From the NCBI GenBank assembly GCA_051646105.1, contig JBOFCO010000073.1, positions 1-13,284 of the forward strand: a stretch of DNA of 13,284 bases. Reading direction: 5' to 3'. Below the pieces are notes generated by a model. It was given only the letters and a program-made list of their open reading frames with translations. It was not told the DNA's origin and did not search any database. This DNA is from JBOFCO01 sp051646105. Its GTDB lineage: Bacteria > Pseudomonadota > Alphaproteobacteria > Rhodobacterales > Rhodobacteraceae. Position numbers and translations under genes: made by a program. Below, piece after piece: positions 6,529-12,236 of this stretch; positions within the stretch are counted from its first letter, which is position 1, and the number at the start of each line of letters is the position of its first letter.

Positions 6529-6897
6529 ATGATCCAGATGCAGACCAATCTGGATGTTGCTGACAACTCCGGCGCACGCCGGGTGCAGTGCATCAAGGTT
6601 CTGGGCGGTTCGCACCGCCGTTATGCATCCGTTGGCGACATCATCGTGGTGTCCGTCAAGGAAGCCATTCCGAAAGGCCGTGTGAAAAAGGGCGATGTGC
6701 GCAAGGCCGTCGTCGTGCGCACCGCCAAGGAAGTCCGTCGCGAAGACGGCACTTCCATCCGCTTTGACCGCAACGCCGCCGTCATCCTGAACAACCAGGG
6801 CGAACCGGTCGGCACCCGTATCTTCGGGCCGGTCGTGCGCGAGCTGCGCGCCAAGAACTTCATGAAAATCATCTCGCTTGCCCCGGAGGTGCTCTGA
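6529..6897 (+). CDS. rplN: 50S ribosomal protein L14
   Basis: L14 is a beta-barrel protein at the subunit interface and a site bound by the silencing factor RsfS in other bacteria. The 122-aa protein matches the usual length and shows MIQMQTNLDVADNSGARRV, the KGDVRKAVVVRT stretch, FDRNAAVILNN and RIFGPVVRELR. In many bacteria L14 marks the beginning of the spc operon; here rpmC and rpsQ are in the same run, and the 66-base gap before rplN could hold a boundary but no promoter is clear. Stop and rplX start share one base (TGATG). Confidence 0.97.
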   Translation: MIQMQTNLDVADNSGARRVQCIKVLGGSHRRYASVGDIIVVSVKEAIPKGRVKKGDVRKAVVVRTAKEVRREDGTSIRFDRNAAVILNNQGEPVGTRIFGPVVRELRAKNFMKIISLAPEVL

Positions 6898-7202
6898 TGG
6901 CTGCGAAGCTTAAAAAGGGCGACAAGGTTGTCGTGCTGACCGGCAAGGACAAGGGCAAGCAGGGCGAGATTTCCGCCGTCATGCCCAAGGACAACAAGGC
7001 CGTTGTCGATGGCGTCAACATGGCCATCCGCCACACCAAGCAGTCGCAAGGCAGCCAGGGCGGGCGCATCCCGAAAGCGATGCCGATCGACCTGTCGAAC
7101 CTGGCGATCCTTGACAAGAACGGCAAACCCACCCGCGTCGGCTTCCGCATGGACGGCGACAAGAAGGTGCGTTTCGCCAAGACCACCGGCGAGGCGATCT
7201 GA
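6897..7202 (+). CDS. rplX: 50S ribosomal protein L24
   Basis: L24 is an assembly initiator of the large subunit that binds the 5' part of 23S rRNA. The 101-aa product carries the KOW motif early (KKGDKVVVLTGKDKGKQGEI) and the typical C-terminal pattern PIDLSNLAILDKNGKPTRVGFR. Start overlaps rplN stop by one base and stop overlaps rplE start by one base (TGATG in both), so these three genes should be translated in a coupled way. Similar length to E. coli L24 (104 aa). Confidence 0.97.
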   Translation: MAAKLKKGDKVVVLTGKDKGKQGEISAVMPKDNKAVVDGVNMAIRHTKQSQGSQGGRIPKAMPIDLSNLAILDKNGKPTRVGFRMDGDKKVRFAKTTGEAI

Positions 7203-7762
7203 TGCTTGACCAGGCAACCTATACCCCGCGGCTGAAAGCCGATTACAAGGCCCGCATCCGTGCGGCGCTGAAGGAAGAGTTCGGTTTCACGAACGACATG
7301 CAGATCCCCCGGCTCGACAAGATCGTGCTGAACATGGGCGTCGGCGAGGCGGTGAAAGACACCAAGAAGGTGAAGGGCGCGGCGGAAGAGCTGACGCTGA
7401 TCGCCGGCCAGAAGGCGGTCATCACCAAGGCCAAGCAATCCATCGCAGGTTTCCGCGTGCGGGAAGAAATGCCGCTGGGCTGCAAGGTCACGCTGCGCGG
7501 CGACCGCATGTACGAATTCCTGGATCGCCTGATCAACATCGCACTGCCCCGCGTTCGCGACTTCCGCGGCGTGAAAGGCACGTCTTTCGACGGCCGCGGC
7601 AACTATGCGATGGGCCTGAAGGAACACATCGTGTTCCCGGAAATCGAATTCGACAAGGTCGATGAAATTCTGGGGATGGACATCATCATCTGCACCACCG
7701 CGAAGAAAGATGCGGAAGCCAAGGCGCTGTTGAAGCTTTTCAACATGCCCTTCAACTCGTGA
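7202..7762 (+). CDS. rplE: 50S ribosomal protein L5
   Basis: L5 binds 5S rRNA and helps seat it in the central protuberance, contacting P-site tRNA. The 186-aa protein shows LDKIVLNMGVGEA, ITKAKQSIAGFRVREEMPLGCKVTLRG, FLDRLINIALPRVRDFRG and YAMGLKEHIVFPEI, all diagnostic. In E. coli the translational repressor S8 binds near the rplE start; a small hairpin (CGGCT/AGCCG near 7231-7243) occurs here but I cannot call it an S8 site. Overlaps rplX by one base. Confidence 0.97.
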   Translation: MLDQATYTPRLKADYKARIRAALKEEFGFTNDMQIPRLDKIVLNMGVGEAVKDTKKVKGAAEELTLIAGQKAVITKAKQSIAGFRVREEMPLGCKVTLRGDRMYEFLDRLINIALPRVRDFRGVKGTSFDGRGNYAMGLKEHIVFPEIEFDKVDEILGMDIIICTTAKKDAEAKALLKLFNMPFNS

Positions 7763-7783
7763 CGCGCGGGAGGAGAGAAGACA

Positions 7784-8089
7784 ATGGCTAAGAAGTCTAT
7801 GATCGAACGCGAGGTAAAGCGTGCCCGCCTGGTCAAGCAGTATGCGGCCAAGCGTGCCCGTCTGAAAACGCTGGTGGCCGATCAGTCCCGCCCCGTTGAA
7901 GAGCGGTTCAAGGCGACGCTGAAGCTTGCCGAACTGCCGCGCAATTCGTCGGCAACGCGCCTGCACAACCGCTGCCAGCTGACCGGCCGCCCGCATGCGT
8001 ATTACCGCAAACTGAAACTCTCGCGCATCATGCTGCGCGATCTGGCCTCGTTCGGCCGGATCCCCGGCATGGTCAAGTCGAGCTGGTAA
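7784..8089 (+). CDS. rpsN: 30S ribosomal protein S14 (zinc-independent form)
   Basis: S14 sits in the small-subunit head next to S10 and S3. This 101-aa version is the long form without the two CxxC zinc pairs; only one cysteine is present. It begins MAKKSMIEREVKRARLVKQY, has ELPRNSSATRLHNRCQLTGRPHAYYRKLKLSR, and ends GRIPGMVKSSW, which is typical. GGGAGGAG at 7769-7776 is a strong ribosome binding site. Located 21 bases after rplE and 12 bases before rpsH, as in the standard spc order. Confidence 0.98.
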   Translation: MAKKSMIEREVKRARLVKQYAAKRARLKTLVADQSRPVEERFKATLKLAELPRNSSATRLHNRCQLTGRPHAYYRKLKLSRIMLRDLASFGRIPGMVKSSW

Positions 8090-8101
8090 GGGGGAACGGA
8101 T

Positions 8102-8500
8102 ATGTCGATGAACGATCCTCTTGGCGATATGCTGACCCGCATCCGCAACGCGCAGATGCGCGGCAAGTCCACCGTGCGCACCCCGGCCTCCAAGCTGCGT
8201 GCGTGGGTGCTGGATGTGCTGGCGGGTGAGGGCTATATCCGCGGTTACGAAAAAGTGGAAAGCACCGATGGCCTTCCCGAGATCGAAATCAGCCTGAAAT
8301 ACTACGAAGGCACGCCGGTGATCCGCGAGATCAAGCGTGTCTCGAAGCCGGGCCGCCGTGTCTATATGGGCGTGAAGGAAATCCCTTCTGTCCGTAACGG
8401 GCTTGGCGTTTCGATCGTGTCCACGCCGAAAGGCGTCATGTCCGATGCAGCCGCACGATCCGCCAATGTTGGCGGTGAAGTGCTCTGCACCGTATTCTGA
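8102..8500 (+). CDS. rpsH: 30S ribosomal protein S8
   Basis: S8 binds the central domain of 16S rRNA and in E. coli represses the spc operon by binding its mRNA. The 132-aa protein begins MSMNDPLGDMLTRIRNAQMRGK, contains the ISLKYYEG and IREIKRVSKPGRRVY sections, and ends with the conserved STPKGVMSDAAARSANVGG followed by GEVLCTVF. AAGGGGGAA at 8088-8096 supports this start; ATG 8108 is a less likely alternative. Ten bases separate it from rplF. Confidence 0.97.
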   Translation: MSMNDPLGDMLTRIRNAQMRGKSTVRTPASKLRAWVLDVLAGEGYIRGYEKVESTDGLPEIEISLKYYEGTPVIREIKRVSKPGRRVYMGVKEIPSVRNGLGVSIVSTPKGVMSDAAARSANVGGEVLCTVF

Positions 8501-8510
8501 GGAGGGCGCG

Positions 8511-9044
8511 ATGTCTCGTATTGGCAAGAAACCGGTCGAGCTGCCGAAGGGGGTTACCGCCTCCATCTCGGGGCAGACCGTGGAAGTGAAGGGGCCGAAA
8601 GGCACCCGCAGCTTTACCGCGACCGACGATGTGACCATCGCCATGGCCGACGGTTCCGTGACCGTCACGCCGCGCGGAACCTCCAAACAGGCCCGTTCGC
8701 AGTGGGGCCTGTCGCGGTCGATGGTTGCAAACCTGGTTACCGGCGTCACCGAAGGTTTCAAGAAAGAGCTTGAAATCCAGGGCGTTGGTTACCGTGCCGC
8801 GATCCAGGGCAATGTCCTGAAACTGTCGCTGGGCTACAGCCACGAAGTGAACTTCGATGTGCCGAAGGGCGTGACCGTCACGACCCCGAAGCAGACCGAA
8901 ATCGTCATCGAGGGCATCGACCAGCAACTGGTCGGGCAGGTCGCAGCAAACATCCGCGAATGGCGCGGGCCAGAGCCGTACAAGGGCAAGGGCATCCGCT
9001 ACAAGGGCGAATTCATCTTCCGTAAGGAAGGCAAGAAGAAGTAA
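8511..9044 (+). CDS. rplF: 50S ribosomal protein L6
   Basis: L6 binds near the factor-binding site and the sarcin-ricin loop of 23S rRNA. The 177-aa protein has the usual two-domain layout: MSRIGKKPVELPKGV at the start, the first beta domain, then GFKKELEIQGVGYRAAIQGNVLKLSLGYSH, and the end EPYKGKGIRYKGEFIFRKEGKKK. The same frame is open further upstream inside rpsH, but GAGGAGGG directly before ATG 8511 and the family start MSRIGK fix this start. Ten bases before rplR. Confidence 0.98.
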   Translation: MSRIGKKPVELPKGVTASISGQTVEVKGPKGTRSFTATDDVTIAMADGSVTVTPRGTSKQARSQWGLSRSMVANLVTGVTEGFKKELEIQGVGYRAAIQGNVLKLSLGYSHEVNFDVPKGVTVTTPKQTEIVIEGIDQQLVGQVAANIREWRGPEPYKGKGIRYKGEFIFRKEGKKK

Positions 9045-9054
9045 GGGGCGCATC

Positions 9055-9414
9055 ATGGCGAACAACAAGAGAGAGCTGTTCCTCAAGCGCCGCCTGCGCG
9101 TCCGGAACAAACTGCGGTCGATGGCCAACGGGCGCGCGCGCCTGTCGGTGCACCGGTCGTCGAAAAACATCAGCGTGCAACTGATCGACGATGTGAAAGG
9201 CGTGACCATCGCCGCAGCATCGTCGCTGGAAAAGGCGCTGGGTGTGGTCGGCAAGAACAATGTGGAAGCGGCGACCAAGGTCGGCGCGGCCATTGCCGAG
9301 CGCGCCAAGAAGGCCGGGGTGGAAGAAGTATACTTCGACCGCGGCGGTTTCCTCTTTCACGGGAAGATCAAGGCTTTGGCCGATGCTGCCCGTGAAGGCG
9401 GCCTGAAGTTCTAA
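9055..9414 (+). CDS. rplR: 50S ribosomal protein L18
   Basis: L18 brings 5S rRNA into the large subunit together with L5. The 119-aa protein shows the basic N-terminus MANNKRELFLKRRLRVRNKLR, the beta-strand RLSVHRSSKNISVQLIDD, the helix with VGAAIAERAKKAGVEEVYFDRGGFLFHGKIKALADAAREGGL. These match the family over the full length (E. coli 117 aa). AAGGGGCG before the start is the ribosome binding site. The rpsE Shine-Dalgarno overlaps its stop codon. Confidence 0.97.
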   Translation: MANNKRELFLKRRLRVRNKLRSMANGRARLSVHRSSKNISVQLIDDVKGVTIAAASSLEKALGVVGKNNVEAATKVGAAIAERAKKAGVEEVYFDRGGFLFHGKIKALADAAREGGLKF

Positions 9415-9424
9415 GGAGACGATG

Positions 9425-9982
9425 ATGGCAGAACGTGAAAACCGCCGGGATCGCCGCGAAAGCCGCGAGGAAACCCCGGAATTCGCCGATCGTCTCGTGG
9501 CGATCAACCGTGTGTCCAAGACCGTGAAGGGCGGCAAGCGCTTTGGCTTTGCCGCACTGGTGGTCGTGGGCGACCAGCGCGGCCGCGTGGGCTTTGGCAA
9601 GGGCAAGGCCAAGGAAGTGCCGGAAGCGATACGCAAGGCGACGGAGCAGGCCAAGCGCCAGATGATCCGTGTTGCCCTGCGCGATGGCCGGACCCTGCAC
9701 CATGATACCGAAGGGCGTCACGGGGCGGGCAAGGTCGTGATGCGGACCGCTGTTGCGGGGACCGGCATCATCGCCGGTGGTCCGATGCGCGCCGTGTTCG
9801 AAATGCTGGGCGTGCAGGATGTGGTGGCAAAGTCGCTGGGGTCGCAGAACCCCTACAACATGATCCGTGCGACCATCGACGGACTGAAACAGGAATCCAG
9901 CCCCCGTCAGGTCGCGCAGCGCCGCGGCAAGAAGGTGGCCGACATCCTGAAAAAGCCCGAAGCTGAAACGGTGGAGGCCTGA
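9425..9982 (+). CDS. rpsE: 30S ribosomal protein S5
   Basis: S5 helps translational accuracy and shapes the mRNA entry channel. The protein has an arginine/glutamate-rich N-terminal extension (ENRRDRRESREETPE) before the double-stranded RNA-binding domain LVAINRVSKTVKGGKRFGF, then VGFGKGKAKEVPEAIRKA and the C-terminal ribosomal S5 fold with GAGKVVMRTAVAGTGIIAGGPMR and SQNPYNMIRATIDGL. AAGGAG at 9413-9418 is 6 bases from ATG 9425 and 3 from ATG 9422, so 9425 (185 aa) is favoured. Two bases separate it from rpmD. Confidence 0.97.
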   Translation: MAERENRRDRRESREETPEFADRLVAINRVSKTVKGGKRFGFAALVVVGDQRGRVGFGKGKAKEVPEAIRKATEQAKRQMIRVALRDGRTLHHDTEGRHGAGKVVMRTAVAGTGIIAGGPMRAVFEMLGVQDVVAKSLGSQNPYNMIRATIDGLKQESSPRQVAQRRGKKVADILKKPEAETVEA

Positions 9983-9984
9983 TC

Positions 9985-10176
9985 ATGGCGAAGAAGACCA
10001 TCGTGGTGAAGCAGGTCGCATCTGCGATCCGCCGCCCTGAAATCCAGACCCAGACGCTGAAAGGCCTGGGCCTGAACAAGCTGAATCGCACGCGCGAACT
10101 GGAAGACACGCCTGCGGTGCGCGGCATGGTCAACAAGATCAGCCATCTTGTGAAGATCGTCGAGGAACGCGGCTGA
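9985..10176 (+). CDS. rpmD: 50S ribosomal protein L30
   Basis: L30 is a small non-essential large-subunit protein found in some bacteria. The 63-aa sequence shows VKQVASAIRRPEIQTQTLKGLGLNKLNRTRELEDTPAVRGMVNKISHLVKIVEE, the standard ferredoxin-like fold with the GLGLNKLNR-type basic loop. GGAGG at 9973-9977 is 7 bases from the start. It is the last gene of the rpmC-rpmD unit: a clear terminator follows, although rplO normally comes next. Confidence 0.97.
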   Translation: MAKKTIVVKQVASAIRRPEIQTQTLKGLGLNKLNRTRELEDTPAVRGMVNKISHLVKIVEERG

Positions 10177-10203
10177 TCCCGCGAAAACTCAACCGAAAGT
10201 CTG

Positions 10204-10233
10204 AAACGCCCTCATACTCTTGGGGGCGTTTTT
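10204..10233 (+). terminator. Rho-independent terminator after rpmD
   Basis: AAACGCCCTCA (10204-10214) pairs with TGGGGGCGTTT (10221-10231) around the loop TACTCT, with one T-G wobble, and runs straight into TTTTT (10229-10233). This is a textbook intrinsic terminator 28 bases after the rpmD stop, so transcription of the rpmC-rpmD unit should mostly end here, before rplO. Confidence 0.88.
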
Positions 10234-10310
10234 CCTTTGGGCCATCCGTGCTAGCCTGATCCTGACCCGCCGCGCAGAACCGAAGCGCGGGGGCAACGGA
10301 GGAGGAAGGA

Positions 10311-10751
10311 ATGTCAGCCCAGCTTAGCGGCGGTTGCGCGCATGTGCATGTCACGGCGAAAAGCGGCCCGATCGACAATCACGTTTGCCATTGCAATGTG
10401 TGCAAGGCGGTCACCGGACAGCAGACCACGCATGTCGCCTTTTTCAACTACGGCGACCTGAATGTGGACCACCCGGAAAAGCTGAAGCGGGTGCCCTTCA
10501 ACGCCAACAATCCCGACGGCCCGCTGGAAATCTGCGTCTGCACCGATTGCGGGGCGGCGATCATGCTGGACGACAAACAGAAGCGTATCCGCGTCGCCGT
10601 GCCGAATGTGATGGGCTATGACGACGCCAGTTTCCCGGCGGCGACCTATCATGCGTTCTGGGATGAATCGAAGGGCTATGAAAAGCCGCATGACGGCAGG
10701 CCGGTCTATGACAGCCTGCGCCCGGATTTCGTCTGGCCGAAGGGGGCTTGA
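10311..10751 (+). CDS. GFA/CENP-V family zinc protein
   Basis: This 146-aa protein belongs to the glutathione-dependent formaldehyde-activating (GFA/CENP-V) family. The family binds two zinc ions: here CHCNVC gives Cys26, Cys28 and Cys31 for the catalytic-type site, and Cys77 and Cys80 (CTDCG) with Cys9 would form the structural site. The usual N-terminal CxC is changed to Cys9-x-His11 (GGCAHV), so that site may be Cys3-His. Whether it reacts with glutathione-formaldehyde is unproven; many members have unknown substrates. A GGAGGAGGAAGG stretch immediately upstream is a very strong ribosome binding site. A small GC-rich hairpin (10270-10290) lies just before it. Located between rpmD and rplO; no clear promoter was found. 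Confidence 0.85.
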   Translation: MSAQLSGGCAHVHVTAKSGPIDNHVCHCNVCKAVTGQQTTHVAFFNYGDLNVDHPEKLKRVPFNANNPDGPLEICVCTDCGAAIMLDDKQKRIRVAVPNVMGYDDASFPAATYHAFWDESKGYEKPHDGRPVYDSLRPDFVWPKGA

Positions 10752-10763
10752 GTTAGCTGCCAT

Positions 10764-10830
10764 GTAGGGTAGGTGACAACCCACCTGTCCAGACGAGTGG
10801 CGTAGGGTTGGTGGGTTTCACCTGCCCTAC
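10764..10830. repeat. REP-like palindromic element between convergent genes
   Basis: Two copies of a GTAGGGT(A/T)GGTG motif lie in the same direction (10764 and 10802), and the second copy is followed by its complement ending CCCTAC at 10830. The outer arms (10764-10785 and 10810-10830) are near-perfect inverted repeats, so the whole element can fold into one long hairpin; smaller foldings (AGGTG/CACCT at 10771-10786) are also possible. It fills the gap between the ends of the GFA gene and the convergent minus-strand gene and probably acts as a transcription end. The wording resembles dispersed intergenic palindromes, but copy number cannot be seen here. Confidence 0.6.
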
Positions 10831-10844
10831 GACGCGTGAAAATG

Positions 10845-11435
10845 CTAGGCTTGGATCTCGCCGAGTTTCTTCTCAAGAAACTCGTATAACTTGCGCATTT
10901 CGCTTCCGGCCTCCTCGTCATAATCGTCGATCATTTTGCCCAAGTTGATCTCCATATGTTTGTGACGACCGCTTTTGGGATAAAACATCATCTCAACCCG
11001 CTCGTATGACATTTTTTGCCTCGGAACGGATATCCTACCTTTCACCGCACCGATGGTTTTGTTGGTTGGGTGGCCGGAGGATAGGTTTCGGAATTCGCGC
11101 ATCTTGTCCCAAGCGGGACCAGCCGAGAAAGACTTTCTCGGCGTTCCGGTCAATGCAAAGTAAAGTTCCGCGATTGCATCCTGTTGAACATACAGACCCT
11201 GCATAACTCCCAAAAACTCTACATAGGCCGCATATACATTGGACGTGAATCCCTTTCGCCTATGAACCAAGATTGCCTCGCCTGTGTCCTGTATCCAGTC
11301 TTTGGAGGCGCAGAATGCGTGAAAGCGATCAGTGGTAGGAAAAACCAACGCCACTATATGCGATGGCTTGCTTTCTACTTGTCTCCAAATGGCGTAAATT
11401 TTATCCCTCCACATAAGGACTTGATCGTTCGCCAT
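10845..11435 (-). CDS. Putative HEPN-domain-like protein
   Basis: A 196-aa protein with no recognised named family. It is mostly predicted helical. The key feature is Arg116-Asn117-Leu-Ser-Ser-Gly-His122 within EFRNLSSGHPTNK, an R-x5-H motif with a polar residue after Arg, which is the pattern of HEPN ribonucleases (R-x4-6-H). It follows a long helix YVEFLGVMQGLYVQQDAIAELYFAL (about 71-95), as in HEPN bundles. AGGAG sits 7 bases before ATG 11435. GC is low (81 of 180 bases, 45%, at 10861-11040, against about 60% in nearby r-protein genes), suggesting later acquisition. HEPN proteins often act in toxin or phage-defence roles; here that is inference. No partner antitoxin gene is evident; the GFA gene next to it is unrelated in kind. 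Confidence 0.7.
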   Translation of the reverse strand: MANDQVLMWRDKIYAIWRQVESKPSHIVALVFPTTDRFHAFCASKDWIQDTGEAILVHRRKGFTSNVYAAYVEFLGVMQGLYVQQDAIAELYFALTGTPRKSFSAGPAWDKMREFRNLSSGHPTNKTIGAVKGRISVPRQKMSYERVEMMFYPKSGRHKHMEINLGKMIDDYDEEAGSEMRKLYEFLEKKLGEIQA

Positions 11436-11482
11436 GTTTTAGCTCCTGAGCTTTTTGTTGTCTGCCGTCATCAGTCACGACA

Positions 11483-11511
11483 AAAATATTGGAAGACTTG
11501 GCATTCTCCAA
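11483..11511 (-). promoter_or_regulatory. Candidate promoter of the HEPN-like gene
   Basis: Read on the minus strand, TTGGAG (11511 down to 11506), a 17-base spacer and TATTTT (11488 down to 11483) fit a sigma-70-type promoter about 48 bases upstream of the start at 11435. It faces away from the rplO promoter; the two -35 boxes are only 21 bases apart. A TTGACA hexamer (11527-11522, minus strand) lies further upstream without a good -10. Confidence 0.4.
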
Positions 11512-11532
11512 TGCACGCATCTGTCAACACCC

Positions 11533-11561
11533 TTGCCCCACGCCGCCCGTTCCCTTATACG
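11533..11561 (+). promoter_or_regulatory. Candidate promoter for rplO-secY
   Basis: TTGCCC (11533-11538), 17 bases and TATACG (11556-11561), with CCC just before the -35 as at the rpmC promoter. Since the rpmD terminator and an opposite-strand gene lie upstream, a local promoter is needed here. Start would be near 11568, giving a leader of about 88 bases that contains a short hairpin (CGGCC 11610-11614 with GGCCG 11630-11634, plus CCC/GGG inside). Confidence 0.6.
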
Positions 11562-11655
11562 CCCCCGGTGGCCCTTACCGCCACGACTCACAACAAGAAA
11601 CGCCGTGGTCGGCCGCTCCCGTCGCTGGGGGCCGCATCCGGCAAGGAGAAGCGAC

Positions 11656-12135
11656 ATGAAACTGAACGAACTTCGCGACAACGAAGGTGCTGCCCGCAAG
11701 AAAAAGCGCGTGGCGCGTGGCCCCGGCTCCGGCAAGGGCAAGACCGCTGGCCGCGGTATCAAGGGCCAGACCTCGCGTTCCGGCGTGGCACTGGGCGGCT
11801 ATGAAGGCGGTCAGATGCCGCTCTACCGGCGCCTGCCCAAGCGTGGCTTCACCAAGCCGAACCAGAAGCATTACGCCGTGGTGAACCTGGGCCTGATCCA
11901 GAAATTCGTCGATGCGGGCAAGCTGGACGCGAAAGCGGAAATCACCGAAGATGCGATCATCGCCGCCGGTGTGACCCGCCGCAAGCTGGATGGTATCCGC
12001 GTTCTGGCCAAGGGCGAAGTCACGTCCAAGCTGAAGATCACCGTCACCGGCGCCTCGGCCCCGGCGATTGCGGCGGTCGAACAGGCGGGTGGCACGCTCA
12101 CCGTTGCGGCACCTGCTGCGGCTGCGGCTGAATAA
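11656..12135 (+). CDS. rplO: 50S ribosomal protein L15
   Basis: L15 is a late-assembly protein of the large subunit. The 159-aa product begins MKLNELRDNEGAARKKKRVARG, shows the glycine- and arginine-rich segment GPGSGKGKTAGRGIKGQTSRSG and then GGYEGGQMPLYRRLPKRGF, and ends in an alanine-rich tail (from about residue 140). AAGGAG at 11643-11648 lies 7 bases before the start; longer upstream extension in the same frame is ruled out by family length. In the standard order it follows rpmD directly; here about 1.5 kb intervenes. Confidence 0.98.
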   Translation: MKLNELRDNEGAARKKKRVARGPGSGKGKTAGRGIKGQTSRSGVALGGYEGGQMPLYRRLPKRGFTKPNQKHYAVVNLGLIQKFVDAGKLDAKAEITEDAIIAAGVTRRKLDGIRVLAKGEVTSKLKITVTGASAPAIAAVEQAGGTLTVAAPAAAAAE

Positions 12136-12145
12136 GCAGTTGTGG

Positions 12146-12161
12146 GCGGCGTGCGCGCCGC
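12146..12161 (+). promoter_or_regulatory. Short GC hairpin downstream of rplO
   Basis: GCGGCG (12146-12151) pairs with CGCCGC (12156-12161) around loop TGCG, 10 bases after the rplO stop. Followed by TTACATAAG, with no T-run. It is the first of two hairpins in the rplO-secY gap. Confidence 0.35.
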
Positions 12162-12183
12162 TTACATAAGCACAGGTTTTCCC

Positions 12184-12215
12184 GCGCCGCCGACCGGAAA
12201 CCGGTCTGGCGGCGC
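12184..12215 (+). promoter_or_regulatory. Very stable hairpin between rplO and secY
   Basis: GCGCCGCCGACCGG (12184-12197) pairs with CCGGTC, a bulged T, then GGCGGCGC (12201-12215) around the loop AAA: 14 base pairs, 12 of them G-C. It is followed by TGTTCTTG, a mildly T-rich stretch, and ends 21 bases before the secY start. It could be a partial terminator or attenuator that lowers secY relative to r-proteins, or an RNase-stop structure. Structure seen; role inferred. Confidence 0.6.
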
Positions 12216-12236
12216 TGTTCTTGAAAAGAGACGTGC

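Noticed and set aside
7231..7243. Small hairpin at the start of rplE as a possible S8 repressor site
   Set aside because: Only 5 pairs with a 3-base loop; the known S8-binding internal loop is not recognisable.
6869..8761. A 630-codon open frame on the minus strand
   Set aside because: It runs opposite to rplX, rplE, rpsN, rpsH and rplF, which are all certain, and its translation has no family pattern; it is an antisense shadow in GC-rich DNA.
10234..10310. Promoter for the GFA-family gene
   Set aside because: No hexamer pair with acceptable spacing could be found by eye, so none is annotated.
11184..11804. A 206-codon plus-strand open frame that runs into rplO in another frame
   Set aside because: Covers the HEPN-like gene antisense and rplO out of frame; no sensible protein.
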